From: Ruminococcus sp.
Lineage (GTDB): Bacteria > Bacillota > Clostridia > Oscillospirales > Acutalibacteraceae
NCBI GenBank assembly: GCA_022768065.1
Contig: JALELS010000027.1
Coordinates: 1-40,948, forward strand
DNA length: 40,948 nt
Direction: 5' to 3'
In this document: piece by piece, positions 15,717 to 24,056 of the stretch
How positions within the stretch are numbered: position 1 is the first letter of the stretch
How the letters are laid out: the number at the start of each line of letters is the position of its first letter
Position numbers and translations under genes: made by a program
The notes under the pieces: generated by a model
The model's database searches: none
What the model was told of the DNA's origin: nothing
Seen by the model: only the letters and a program-made list of their open reading frames with translations

Positions 15717-16499
15717 TCAATTTGCGGCGGCATTTTTGATTTGTTTGCCTGCGGAATCTATTTTGTAATCGCTGTCGTATATAAGCTCGCTTACCGTAAT
15801 AAACGAATAGCCTTTTTTCTCAAGCTCCGTGAGAATTCGGTCGAGCGCGTCGGGCGTGTTTTTTATATCGTTATGAAAGAGTATAATTGAACCGCACTCG
15901 GTCTTTTCCGTTACGCGCTTTACTATTTCATCGGTGCCGAGCCCTTTCCAGTCAAGCGAATCGACCGACCATTGTATTGTTTTCATATTCAGCTTTGTTG
16001 CGGCATTTACAGTGTCGTTGGAATAATCGCCCGACGGAGCACGCAAAAGAGCGGGTGAAACGCCTATGGCCTTTTTTATTGATTCGTTGCAAAGCGTTAT
16101 GTCGTTTATCGTTTCATCTTCCGAAAGACGCGAATACATCTTGTGCGACGCAGAGTGATTTCCTATCTCGTGTCCGGCGGCATAAAATGCCTTTACGCTG
16201 TCGGGATATTTTTCCGCCCATTCCCCGACGACGAAAAACGTAGCCTTGGCGTTGTGATTTTTTAAAATTTCTATGAGCCTTTCCGTGTCGTCGGCACCCC
16301 ATGCCGCGTCAAAAGTGACGGCGACCTTTTTTTCGTTTGTCTCAACGCAGTAAATCGGTACAAGTTTTCCGTCAGCCGTTGCCGCGGCGGCTTTAAGATT
16401 GTTTTTTCTGCCGTAAACCCCGAATGCGGTGAGCAGTAAAGACAAAACGACGGCGGTTATGACGGTAAGACTTCTCTTTGTCAAAATTATATATTTCAA
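15717..16499 (-). CDS. pdaB: polysaccharide deacetylase, PdaB-like (sporulation type)
   Basis: A NodB-fold deacetylase of 260 residues with one N-terminal membrane segment (about 10-30). Catalytic motifs: TFDAAWG (62-68), as in PdaB proteins rather than the usual TFDDGP; the metal-binding NHSASH (114-119); LRAPSGDY (152-159); WSVDSLDW; and ILFHN near the end. PdaB is needed for stable spores in Bacillus. The start is taken as TTG at 16499, because AAAGGGGG lies eight bases before it; the ATG at 16517 lies upstream of that site and has none of its own. That ribosome binding site lies in a terminator hairpin. Confidence 0.85.
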   Translation of the reverse strand: MKYIILTKRSLTVITAVVLSLLLTAFGVYGRKNNLKAAAATADGKLVPIYCVETNEKKVAVTFDAAWGADDTERLIEILKNHNAKATFFVVGEWAEKYPDSVKAFYAAGHEIGNHSASHKMYSRLSEDETINDITLCNESIKKAIGVSPALLRAPSGDYSNDTVNAATKLNMKTIQWSVDSLDWKGLGTDEIVKRVTEKTECGSIILFHNDIKNTPDALDRILTELEKKGYSFITVSELIYDSDYKIDSAGKQIKNAAAN

Positions 16500-16537
16500 A
16501 AAAATACCCCCTTTCATACTAAGTGTATGAAGGGGGT
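16498..16537 (-). terminator. terminator hairpin that also contains the pdaB ribosome binding site
   Basis: Read on the minus strand, ACCCCCTTCATAC pairs with GTATGAAAGGGGGT (13 pairs, one bulge) and is followed by ATTTTTTT. It should end transcripts of the LCP-arabinofuranosidase cluster. The 3' arm is the ribosome binding site and the T run merges with the TTG start of the next gene. Confidence 0.85.
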
Positions 16538-16551
16538 AAAGTTTTAAGACT

Positions 16552-17337
16552 TTATTCGGCTATCGGCTCGCTCTCTTTTTCACGAAGCTCGCGAAGTTCT
16601 TTTTCTATGGCTTCCTCCATCGACGGCTCGGTAGCTTTTCTGTTTTTGAATTTTTTTGATACCGCAATGTTGATTATAACATTTGCGAGGAACAACGCTA
16701 TTCCCACCGCAAAGAACGGGGAGACGGAACCCGTAAGTATGTTGACGCTTGTTTCGCCCGCAGCATTTAAAAAGGCATAAACGAAGTATGCCGAAAGTCC
16801 CCAAAAAACGGTGCTGAAAGCATTTAGTACCGTGTCGGCTTTACTGCTTAGCGACATCGACGCTATCAGCACTACAAAGAAATTTATAACTCCGAGTGCA
16901 ACAGCCAAAAACGCAAATCCAACGCCGAGAAACATTTTTATAAAAACACCGCCGAGCGCTTCGCCGTGTATCAGCGAAAGCGACGCTTTTATGTCGAATT
17001 TTGTCATATAGTTAAGTATAAATGTGAGGAACGAAACGCTCTCGGTCTTTTCGTAAAACGGGAAGTCGAGAGTGATTTTGGCAAGCGGCACAACGAGAGC
17101 CACAAGCGGCAAAAGCGTAAAAACAAGGCGTATTATCATAAGAGGTGAGCCTACCGTGCCGTATTTGAAGTTGCTCATTTTATAGTGCAGCTTTGCAAAC
17201 GCCGTCTCGGCTGTGTCGGCGTCTTTTTCAAGCCTCTCCTCCCATTTGTAGTTGGGAATGTTGACACCGCAGTGTTTACATTCGGCGCGGAAGTCGTACC
17301 AATGAAGCCTTGCTCCGCATTTAGGGCATTTTGCCAT
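16552..17337 (-). CDS. zinc-ribbon membrane protein
   Basis: A 261-residue protein without a recognised family. Residues 4-23 form a zinc ribbon (CPKC and CKHC: C4, C7, C20, C23). A linker is followed by about five hydrophobic segments (roughly 62-84, 130-175 as two, 180-205, 210-235) and a charged C-terminal tail rich in E and R. The ribbon suggests a cytosolic N-terminus that binds protein or nucleic acid. The ATG at 17337, with AGAGG upstream, is used. It starts five bases after the arabinofuranosidase stop, so the two are cotranscribed. Confidence 0.75.
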   Translation of the reverse strand: MAKCPKCGARLHWYDFRAECKHCGVNIPNYKWEERLEKDADTAETAFAKLHYKMSNFKYGTVGSPLMIIRLVFTLLPLVALVVPLAKITLDFPFYEKTESVSFLTFILNYMTKFDIKASLSLIHGEALGGVFIKMFLGVGFAFLAVALGVINFFVVLIASMSLSSKADTVLNAFSTVFWGLSAYFVYAFLNAAGETSVNILTGSVSPFFAVGIALFLANVIINIAVSKKFKNRKATEPSMEEAIEKELRELREKESEPIAE

Positions 17338-17342
17338 AATTC

Positions 17343-18854
17343 TCAATCCTCTTTATTGTTTGTTTTTATAAGTCTTATTACATTCCATGAAAACGGCTTT
17401 AAAACAGCGTGTGCCGTTCTGCCGTCAACCGTTGGAATTTCTCCGTTTACGGGATAAACATTTATTTTGTCAAATCTGTTGACCGCGTTTTTGTCAAAGC
17501 CGCACATCTCAATGTGCTCCTTGCCCGAAAAGTTTTCGAGGTCCAAAAGATTTATGCACATATCGCAGCTTTCTTTCGGGTCCCTGTTTACCGCGAATAC
17601 GGTAAGTGTGTTGCCGTCGTCGCTTAAAACCGCCACGGAGTCTACATCGGGAACATCCGTAAACTCCTTTGTATCGTGCTCGCCGCAGACCGTGTTTGAG
17701 AGCAAAACTGTTCCTCTGCCGTAATTCGACGCATGCATAAACGGGTAGAAGATGGTTTGCTCAAAAACTCCGCCGCCGTTTTCGGTCATAATCGGTGCTA
17801 TGACGTTTACAAGCTGTGCAAGGCACGCAACCTTTACTCTGTCGGCGTGCTTTAACAGAGTTATCAGCATAAGTCCGACCAAAAGTGCGTCCTCAAACGT
17901 GTATACGTCCTCGAGCTGGTGCGGAGCGGTGCTCCATTTTTCAACCTCGTCGCCGTTTGAATGAAACCATACGTTCCACTCGTCAAATGAGAGATTAACG
18001 GTGTGCTTTGAATGCTTTCTGCCCTTTACGGAATCGCAAATGCAAACTACGGTCTTTATAAATTCGTCCATAGCCATGCTCTTTGCGAGAAAGCTCTGCG
18101 TGTCGCCGAGCTTGTTGTCGTAGTATTGGTGCAGCGATATGTAGTCGACGCTGTCGTAGGCTATATCAAGGCAGGTGTCCTCCCACTTGCCGAAGGTTTT
18201 CATATGGTCGTTGGAGCTGCCGCAAATTACGGTCTCGATTGAATCGTCCGTAAGCTTCATAGCCTTTGACGTCTGATCCGCCAAAAAGGCGTACTCTTTC
18301 GCTTCCTTGTGACCGAGCTGCCAGCCTCCGTCCATCTCGTTGCCGAGACACCACAGCTTTATGCCGTAGGGCTTTTCGGCACCGTTTTTGCGGCGCATAT
18401 CGCTGTAATAGGTGCCGCCCGGGTGATTGCAGTATTCAACAAGATTTCTTGCGTCCTCAACTCCGCGAAGTCCGAGATTTACAGCCATCATACAAGACGT
18501 GTCCGCCTTTTTGCACCACTTCATAAATTCGTCCGTGCCGAAAAGGTTCGGCTCCGTAACGCCCCAGGCGAGTTCGAGCCTTTTCGGCCTTTCGCTCACG
18601 GGGCCTACGCCGTCCTCCCACCTGTAACCGGAAACAAAATTTCCACCGGGGTAGCGCACTATCGGCACGCGAAGCTTTTTAACTTCGTCGATAACGTCTT
18701 TTCTGAATCCGTCTTCGTCGGCGCAGGGGTGACCCGGCTCATATATTCCGCCGTATACGGCTCTGCCGAGGTGTTCTATAAAAGAACCGAAAATTCTGTC
18801 GTCAACCTTGCCTACTTTGAATTCGCCGGCAAGTGATAATTCGGCTTTTTTCAT
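17343..18854 (-). CDS. abfA: alpha-L-arabinofuranosidase, GH51
   Basis: A 503-residue GH51 enzyme that releases terminal arabinofuranose from arabinan or arabinoxylan fragments. The acid/base glutamate is E173 in LGNEMDG and the nucleophile is E292 in SFDEWNVW; RYPGGNFVSGY (67-77) is also diagnostic. There is no signal peptide, so it acts in the cytosol on imported oligosaccharides. AGGAG lies nine bases before the ATG. It follows the LCP gene by 18 bases. No arabinose transporter or regulator is adjacent, which is unusual for such a gene. Confidence 0.95.
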   Translation of the reverse strand: MKKAELSLAGEFKVGKVDDRIFGSFIEHLGRAVYGGIYEPGHPCADEDGFRKDVIDEVKKLRVPIVRYPGGNFVSGYRWEDGVGPVSERPKRLELAWGVTEPNLFGTDEFMKWCKKADTSCMMAVNLGLRGVEDARNLVEYCNHPGGTYYSDMRRKNGAEKPYGIKLWCLGNEMDGGWQLGHKEAKEYAFLADQTSKAMKLTDDSIETVICGSSNDHMKTFGKWEDTCLDIAYDSVDYISLHQYYDNKLGDTQSFLAKSMAMDEFIKTVVCICDSVKGRKHSKHTVNLSFDEWNVWFHSNGDEVEKWSTAPHQLEDVYTFEDALLVGLMLITLLKHADRVKVACLAQLVNVIAPIMTENGGGVFEQTIFYPFMHASNYGRGTVLLSNTVCGEHDTKEFTDVPDVDSVAVLSDDGNTLTVFAVNRDPKESCDMCINLLDLENFSGKEHIEMCGFDKNAVNRFDKINVYPVNGEIPTVDGRTAHAVLKPFSWNVIRLIKTNNKED

Positions 18855-18872
18855 TTTGTGTCTCCTGAAAAG

Positions 18873-20231
18873 TTATTTATTTTTGGATTTCTCGGTCGTG
18901 GTTTCTTCTTTTGAGGTGTCCGCCTTTTCATATATGAAAGTACGCAGTACCGAGACGTTTTTATCCATATCTATCGACAGAACATTGCCGGCGGATTTTT
19001 TAACGCTCTTCCAACTTCCGTCAATCGGTATCTGCATTTGGGCAAGGTCATATTTCATATATTTTACGGAGCCTTTGGCAAGGCCTAAAAGCTCGTCCTT
19101 GGTAAGGTCCGTTTCAATCATCGGCATAACCTTTTCGGCTATCGAATAAATCGCCGTCGGATTTGATTTTGCCTTGTCTATAATAGCCGTTATTACCTTG
19201 CGCTGACGCTGTGTACGGTAGAAGTCGCTGTCGAGATAGCGCATACGGCTGTACCAAAGTGCCTGCATACCGCTGAAGTGGTTTACACCGGCGCCTATGT
19301 TCCCGGAGAAAGCGTCTTTTTCCGCCTGAGTCATATTGTAACGTGCGTTTATGTAGTTTGCCTCTTTTTCGGTGACGTCAATATCAATGCCGCCGAGCTC
19401 GTCAATTATAGTGGTAAACATATCAAAGTTGACGAGCATATAGTTATCTATATCCACTTTGAAATTGTATTCTATTGTGTCCACAAGAAGCTGGCGGCCG
19501 CCGTGGCTCTGCGCCGCGTTTATCTTGTTCCATTTCCAGCCCGGAATTTCAACATATGTGTCGCGGAGGATTGAGGTGAGCTTTAATTGCTTGTTCTTTT
19601 CGTCAACGGAAAGAATCATCATAGTGTCGGATCTTGTGCTGTCGGAGCTCTCGCCCTCGCGCGCGTCAACGCCTATCAAGAGAATGTTGCGAACGGAGTC
19701 CGAATGTGCAAGCTTTGATGAGTCTATATATTGATTTTCCTGAAGCGGAGAATAGTTGACTTCGCCGAGAAGCTTTTTTGCCTGGAAATACACAACCGAG
19801 GCAAAGCATACGCAAAGAGCCAGTATTACCGCTATTATTATGCCTACCGCCTTTCCGGCGCTGTGGCTGTGAGCTTTCTTTTCTTTTGGCTGTTTGCCGC
19901 TTGAAATATCGGTAAAGCCGTGTTCGTCGGAAACCCTTTTTGCTCTGCTGTTTGCGGCTTTATTGTAGTTGTAGCTGTAAGGCTTAACCTCGGGGCTTGT
20001 GTTTATCTCTCTGTGGCGCGGAACGGGAGCTTCGTCCGCCCGCCCCTCGCGGTTCGTCTCGTCGTTCCTTCCCGTGAAGAAATCCTCGAAATCGTCTTCG
20101 CCCTTTTTTTCGGAAGAAACCGCGCGGCCCTCTTCTTCGCTGTCGCTGTATATATCTTCGTAACCGTCCTTTTTGGAAGAACTGTAAATATCTTCAAAAT
20201 CGTTATTGCCGAACTTTTTGTCATCTGCCAT
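18873..20231 (-). CDS. LytR-CpsA-Psr (LCP) family glycopolymer ligase
   Basis: A 452-residue type II membrane protein. The cytosolic N-terminus (1-126) is acidic and contains three similar blocks: DFEDIYSSS, GYEDIYSDS and DFEDFFTGR. One membrane helix spans about 127-149. The LCP domain covers about 180-395: LLIGVDAREGESSDSTRSDTMM is its first motif (given in parts LLIGVDAR and STRSDTMM), and YSRMRYLDSDFYRTQRQR holds the conserved arginines. Family members transfer wall polymers or capsules from lipid carriers to peptidoglycan. The ATG at 20231 with AAAGGGTG upstream is preferred to the GTG at 20252. Confidence 0.92.
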   Translation of the reverse strand: MADDKKFGNNDFEDIYSSSKKDGYEDIYSDSEEEGRAVSSEKKGEDDFEDFFTGRNDETNREGRADEAPVPRHREINTSPEVKPYSYNYNKAANSRAKRVSDEHGFTDISSGKQPKEKKAHSHSAGKAVGIIIAVILALCVCFASVVYFQAKKLLGEVNYSPLQENQYIDSSKLAHSDSVRNILLIGVDAREGESSDSTRSDTMMILSVDEKNKQLKLTSILRDTYVEIPGWKWNKINAAQSHGGRQLLVDTIEYNFKVDIDNYMLVNFDMFTTIIDELGGIDIDVTEKEANYINARYNMTQAEKDAFSGNIGAGVNHFSGMQALWYSRMRYLDSDFYRTQRQRKVITAIIDKAKSNPTAIYSIAEKVMPMIETDLTKDELLGLAKGSVKYMKYDLAQMQIPIDGSWKSVKKSAGNVLSIDMDKNVSVLRTFIYEKADTSKEETTTEKSKNK

Positions 20232-20272
20232 AATTGACACCCTTTCACACAATAGCTCATTATAATGAATAC

Positions 20273-20301
20273 ATTTTATCGTAAATTGCGGCTTTTCACA
20301 A
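20273..20301 (-). promoter_or_regulatory. candidate promoter for the LCP-abfA cluster
   Basis: On the minus strand TTGTGA (20301-20296) and TAAAAT (20278-20273) have a 17-base spacer. Confidence 0.5.
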
Positions 20302-20395
20302 TCCCTTTTAATTAAAATTTTCTTACAAAAAGAGTAATTTTTAATATCATTTTAAATAATAAGGTGTGTTTTGCGGCATAAAGTGTAATTTTGTC

Positions 20396-20424
20396 TTGAA
20401 ACAAACGGAGAAACCCTGTATAAT
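20396..20424 (+). promoter_or_regulatory. sigma-A promoter for the Nudix fusion gene
   Basis: TTGAAA (20396-20401), 17 bases, then a perfect TATAAT (20419-20424), 30 bases before the start codon. Confidence 0.75.
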
Positions 20425-20453
20425 ATTTTCAGATTTTTCTAAGGAGAACCACG

Positions 20454-21185
20454 ATGCTGGGAAAGTTTGTCAAAGTGAGGGTCACAAGACCCATAGGATT
20501 CTTTGACGGCAACAGCAAGACGCAGTACCGCCTTAATTACGGTACGGTCGAAAGCGGACTTGAGCCGCACTCTCCCGTTAAGGGCGCCTTTATTATGGGC
20601 ATAAATCATCCTGTAAGGAATTTTGACGGCAGGGTGATAGCCGCCGTTAAAGTACCTAAGACAAAAGGCGTAATTATTGTTGTGTCGCCAAAGAGCAAAA
20701 GATTTATTGTGAACGATGTGCGCGACGCGCTCTCGTTTATTTACAAAAAAGGTTCCTATTCCGTAGATTGCCTTTACGAGCGCAGCTGCGGCGCGATAGT
20801 TTACCGCGAAATAGCAGGCGAAAGAAGATTCCTGCTTATCAAAAACAAGCGCAGCGCAAATTGGGGCTTCCCCAAAGGTCACGTTGAAGACGGCGAGACC
20901 AATGAGGATACCGCAAGACGCGAAGTCCTTGAGGAAACGGGGCTTCATATAGATATTCTTCCCGAATTCAAGAGCCGTTCGGAGTATACAATTCAGGGCA
21001 GAATAGAAAAAACGGTTATAATCTATATCGCCTCCACAAAGGATACAAGAACCGTTATTCAACCGGAGGAGATTGAGGATTACATCTGGTTAAGCTATGA
21101 TAACGCTTACAAAACCCTTAATTATGAAAATGATAAGGCTATACTCAAAAAAGCAAAGGCTTATTTGACGGAACACTCTATCTGA
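20454..21185 (+). CDS. inorganic pyrophosphatase-like domain fused to a Nudix hydrolase
   Basis: A 243-residue two-domain protein. Residues 1-105 resemble the small pyrophosphatase-like proteins of Clostridia (MLGKFVKVRVTRPIG, FDG, YRLNYG, VRNFDGRVIA). Residues 108-240 are a Nudix domain with a complete box: G142, E148, R156-E157, E160-E161 and G163. The Nudix half resembles asymmetric diadenosine tetraphosphate hydrolases (WGFPKGHVEDGET). It probably splits a nucleoside diphosphate derivative; whether the first domain is active is unknown. AAGGAG lies upstream. The next gene follows after 16 bases. Confidence 0.8.
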   Translation: MLGKFVKVRVTRPIGFFDGNSKTQYRLNYGTVESGLEPHSPVKGAFIMGINHPVRNFDGRVIAAVKVPKTKGVIIVVSPKSKRFIVNDVRDALSFIYKKGSYSVDCLYERSCGAIVYREIAGERRFLLIKNKRSANWGFPKGHVEDGETNEDTARREVLEETGLHIDILPEFKSRSEYTIQGRIEKTVIIYIASTKDTRTVIQPEEIEDYIWLSYDNAYKTLNYENDKAILKKAKAYLTEHSI

Positions 21186-21201
21186 TTAAAAGGAGAACTA
21201 T

Positions 21202-21747
21202 ATGCTTTCTACATTTTCGCAGTACTTTATGACGCTTTCCGCGACAGAAAATCTCGCGGAAAAAATGGTGCATTTTTTCGGAGGCACCATACCGTCATGG
21301 CTTACGGTATTCATAATTTCGCTTTTCCCGATTCTTGAGAACCGCGGCGGTATGATAGCCGCAAGACTCCTCAATATGAATATGCTTCAGGCGTTTATCA
21401 TCTCGTATCTCGGAAATCTTGTGCCGATACCGTTTATCCTTTTGTTTATCAAAAAGATATTTGAGTGGCTGAGAAAGATAAAGGGCTTTGATAAAATAAT
21501 AAAGCGCTTTGAGGCAAAAGCCGAAAAGAACCGCGACAAGATAAACCGCGGCAAGCAGTGGGGGCTTCTTCTGTTCGTTGCGATTCCGCTCCCCGGAACA
21601 GGCGGATGGACCGGCGCGCTTATGGCATCGCTTTTGGAAATACCGCCGAAAAAGGCGTTCCCGATAATTGCCCTCGGCGTGCTTATAGCCGGGCTTATAA
21701 TGACTACCGTGACATACGGCATAGGCTGGATAATCACCGGCACATAA
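21202..21747 (+). CDS. small multidrug export protein family membrane protein
   Basis: A 181-residue protein with about four hydrophobic segments that matches the Sm_multidrug_ex family: LPILENRGGMIAARLL-like segment near 33-50, a basic loop rich in K and R (EKNRDKINRGKQ), FVAIPLPGTGGWTGAL in the second half and a glycine-rich last helix. The family name suggests drug export, but function is poorly established. An AAGGAGA site precedes the ATG. It is cotranscribed with the Nudix fusion gene and closed by a terminator. Confidence 0.85.
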   Translation: MLSTFSQYFMTLSATENLAEKMVHFFGGTIPSWLTVFIISLFPILENRGGMIAARLLNMNMLQAFIISYLGNLVPIPFILLFIKKIFEWLRKIKGFDKIIKRFEAKAEKNRDKINRGKQWGLLLFVAIPLPGTGGWTGALMASLLEIPPKKAFPIIALGVLIAGLIMTTVTYGIGWIITGT

Positions 21748-21763
21748 TCGAATACGGATTTTT

Positions 21764-21802
21764 AAAGACTGCTCTTGCCATGCGGCAAGGGCGGTCTTTT
21801 TT
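21764..21802 (+). terminator. intrinsic terminator after the small export gene
   Basis: AAAGACTGCTCTTGCC pairs with GGCAAGGGCGGTCTTT around ATGC and is followed by TTT. Confidence 0.9.
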
Positions 21803-21907
21803 GCTAAAGCGAGGAAAACTTGGACCCGATGTGCCGAAAAAGCCCGTTTCGGCTCGGCTGTATTTTATATGTCAAAAAAATCACGTGTTATTTGTAGCTA
21901 TTGCCTA

Positions 21908-21936
21908 TTGATTTTCCTTCTTTTGATTGATAAAAT
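21908..21936 (+). promoter_or_regulatory. candidate promoter for fucO
   Basis: TTGATT (21908-21913) and TAAAAT (21931-21936) with a 17-base spacer. The predicted start near 21943 leaves a leader of about 67 bases that contains the palindrome at 21952-21961. Confidence 0.55.
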
Positions 21937-21951
21937 TTTAACGTAAATGGT

Positions 21952-21961
21952 TAAACGTTTA
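21952..21961. promoter_or_regulatory. palindromic candidate operator upstream of fucO
   Basis: TAAACGTTTA is a perfect ten-base palindrome with a central CG, extended to GGTTAAACGTTTACC. LacI-family repressors commonly bind sites of this form. It lies just downstream of the predicted start point, where a repressor would block transcription. Confidence 0.5.
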
Positions 21962-22009
21962 CCCACGTTGCTGTTAAATTAAATTTTTATAATTACGGAG
22001 GAATGAGTT

Positions 22010-23158
22010 ATGGCTAACAGGTTTGTTCTTAACGAAACTTCATATCACGGCAAGGGCGCAATAGAGAGCATTGCCGACGAAGCAAAGGGCAGAGGCTTTA
22101 AAAAGGCTTTTGTCTGCTCCGATCCCGATCTTCTTAAATTCGGAGTCACGAAAAAGGTTACGGACGTTCTCGATAAAGCAGGGCTTGACTACGAAATATA
22201 TTCCGACATCAAGGCTAACCCCACGATTGAAAATTGTCAGCACGGCGTTGAGAAATTTAAGGCTTCGGGCGCGGATTATCTTATCGCAATAGGCGGCGGT
22301 TCATCTATGGATACGTCAAAGGCGATAGGTATAGTCGTTGCAAATCCGGAATTTTCCGATATCAGAAGCCTTGAGGGCGTAGCTCCCACAAAGCATAAGG
22401 CAGTGCCGATATTTGCCGTTCCCACAACCGCAGGTACGGCGGCAGAGGTTACCATAAATTACGTTATAACCGATACCGAAAAAAACAGGAAAATGGTTTG
22501 CGTTGACGTTCACGATATTCCGGTAGTGGCATTTGTCGATCCCGATATGATGTCAAGTATGCCGAAAGGCCTCACCGCCGCAACGGGTATGGACGCTCTT
22601 ACGCACGCTATCGAGGGCTATATCACCAAAGGCGCATGGGAGCTTTCGGATATGTTCCATTTAAAGGCTATCGAAATAATTTCACGCGCTCTCAGAGGCG
22701 CCGTTGAAAACACCCCCGAGGGCAGAGAGGAAATGGCTCTCGGTCAGTATATAGCCGGAATGGGCTTCTCAAACGTAGGACTCGGTATAGTTCACTCTAT
22801 GGCGCATCCGCTCGGCGCGCTGTATGATACTCCCCACGGCGTTGCAAATGCAATAATTTTGCCGACCGTAATGGAATACAACGCTCCCGCTACCGGCGAA
22901 AAATACAGAGATATAGCAAAGGCAATGGGCGTAAAAGGTACCGACGATATGTCGCAGGAGGAATACAGAAAGGCAGCGGTTGACGCCGTAAGACGTCTCG
23001 CCGCCGATGTAGGCATACCGGCAAACCTTAAAGACATTGTAAAGGAAGAGGACATAAAATTCCTTTCCGAATCCGCGTTTGCCGACGCCTGCCGTCCCGG
23101 TAACCCCCGCGACACAAGTGTTGAAGAAATCGCAGAACTTTATCGCTCCCTTATTTAA
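22010..23158 (+). CDS. fucO: lactaldehyde reductase (iron-containing alcohol dehydrogenase)
   Basis: A 382-residue group III alcohol dehydrogenase closely resembling Escherichia coli FucO over its whole length. FucO reduces L-lactaldehyde to 1,2-propanediol with NADH during anaerobic fucose and rhamnose breakdown. GGGSSMDTSKA (95-105) binds NAD; the iron ligands D195, H199, H262 and H276 are all present (TGMDALTHAIEGY, HSMAH, TPHGVANA). It is a single-gene unit with ACGGAGG upstream and its own terminator. No fucose genes are adjacent. Confidence 0.93.
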   Translation: MANRFVLNETSYHGKGAIESIADEAKGRGFKKAFVCSDPDLLKFGVTKKVTDVLDKAGLDYEIYSDIKANPTIENCQHGVEKFKASGADYLIAIGGGSSMDTSKAIGIVVANPEFSDIRSLEGVAPTKHKAVPIFAVPTTAGTAAEVTINYVITDTEKNRKMVCVDVHDIPVVAFVDPDMMSSMPKGLTAATGMDALTHAIEGYITKGAWELSDMFHLKAIEIISRALRGAVENTPEGREEMALGQYIAGMGFSNVGLGIVHSMAHPLGALYDTPHGVANAIILPTVMEYNAPATGEKYRDIAKAMGVKGTDDMSQEEYRKAAVDAVRRLAADVGIPANLKDIVKEEDIKFLSESAFADACRPGNPRDTSVEEIAELYRSLI

Positions 23159-23183
23159 GCGGCTTAAAGCCGTCCCCTCACAT

Positions 23184-23217
23184 AAAGAACGGACCGCCGA
23201 GGCGGCCCGTTCTTTTC
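23184..23217 (+). terminator. intrinsic terminator after fucO
   Basis: AAAGAACGG-A-CCGC pairs with GCGG-C-CCGTTCTTT and is followed by TCT. Confidence 0.85.
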
Positions 23218-23232
23218 TCGGTAAAGACAAGC

Positions 23233-23261
23233 TTTACACGACGCATATATTTTGTTATTAT
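23233..23261 (+). promoter_or_regulatory. candidate promoter for ylmH
   Basis: TTTACA (23233-23238), 17 bases, then TATTAT (23256-23261). Confidence 0.55.
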
Positions 23262-23301
23262 GATAATAAATTGTGATACGGGGAGAGGGCGCTTTTAAAT
23301 T

Positions 23302-24048
23302 ATGGATACCAAAGAAAACAGACTGAAAAAGCGCCTTGAGGAGCTGTCGTTGCGCGCCGCCGAGCAGCGAAGAACCGTAAACTCCGACTTTTTGACGCTT
23401 GACGAGCAAAATATTTTGAATTCCGCAGAGCTTTATACAAGAGTTTATCTTTACGGCGGTTATCCGCTTGCGGAACGCCGCGCCGCGCTCTTCGGCGAAA
23501 AGAGCGACGAAGAAAAAATATCGGAATGTGAATTCTTATGGGTTAAAATATCTCCGGTGTCAAAAAAGTTTGCGGACAGCCTTACGCACCGCGATTTTCT
23601 CGGTACGCTTATGGGGCTCGGTATTAAACGCGAAACGGTCGGCGATATACTCATAGACGATAACTGTGGATATGTTTTTTGCGAGAAAAAGGTAGCTCGG
23701 TTTATAATCGAAAATCTCGACAGGGTAAAGCATACCACGGTGCGATGCGAAGACGTTTTGTCGCCGCCCGAAAGTATCGGCGCCTTGCCCGAAGAGCAAA
23801 CCGTTACGGTGTCGTCGTTTCGACTTGACGCTGTGGTTGCCGCCGTTTATAAAATGTCACGCAGCGACTCGCAGGCATTGTTTATCCAAAAGCTGATATT
23901 TGTAAACGGTAAAATGACCGTTAACTCCTCGTATATACCGAAAGACGGCGAGATAATATCGGTGCGGCACAAAGGCAGATTTGTTTTTTGCGGTAAAATC
24001 GGAGAGACGAAAAAACAGCGCCTTAAAATCTCCGTCAGAGTTTTTTAA
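23302..24048 (+). CDS. ylmH: YlmH family S4-domain RNA-binding protein
   Basis: A 248-residue protein with the YlmH layout: an N-terminal alpha/beta region, a central domain (LGIKRETVGDILI, VARFIIENLDRVKHT) and a C-terminal S4 RNA-binding domain from about residue 174 (RLDAVVAAVYKMSRSDSQ, then FVNGKMTVNSSYIPKDGEIISVR, a continuous region given here in two parts). YlmH proteins act near cell division gene clusters and have been linked to ribosome-associated quality control of stalled large subunits. Here it is alone, away from division genes. The start codon has GGGGAGAGGG upstream. Confidence 0.9.
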   Translation: MDTKENRLKKRLEELSLRAAEQRRTVNSDFLTLDEQNILNSAELYTRVYLYGGYPLAERRAALFGEKSDEEKISECEFLWVKISPVSKKFADSLTHRDFLGTLMGLGIKRETVGDILIDDNCGYVFCEKKVARFIIENLDRVKHTTVRCEDVLSPPESIGALPEEQTVTVSSFRLDAVVAAVYKMSRSDSQALFIQKLIFVNGKMTVNSSYIPKDGEIISVRHKGRFVFCGKIGETKKQRLKISVRVF

Positions 24049-24056
24049 CACGAAAA

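Noticed and set aside
16499-16517. ATG at 16517 as the start of the deacetylase
   Set aside because: No ribosome binding site precedes it and it lies in the hairpin loop side, whereas TTG at 16499 follows AAAGGGGG at good spacing.
20439-21062. 207-residue minus-strand ORF opposite the Nudix fusion
   Set aside because: It would cover the plus-strand ribosome binding site and a gene with a complete Nudix box.
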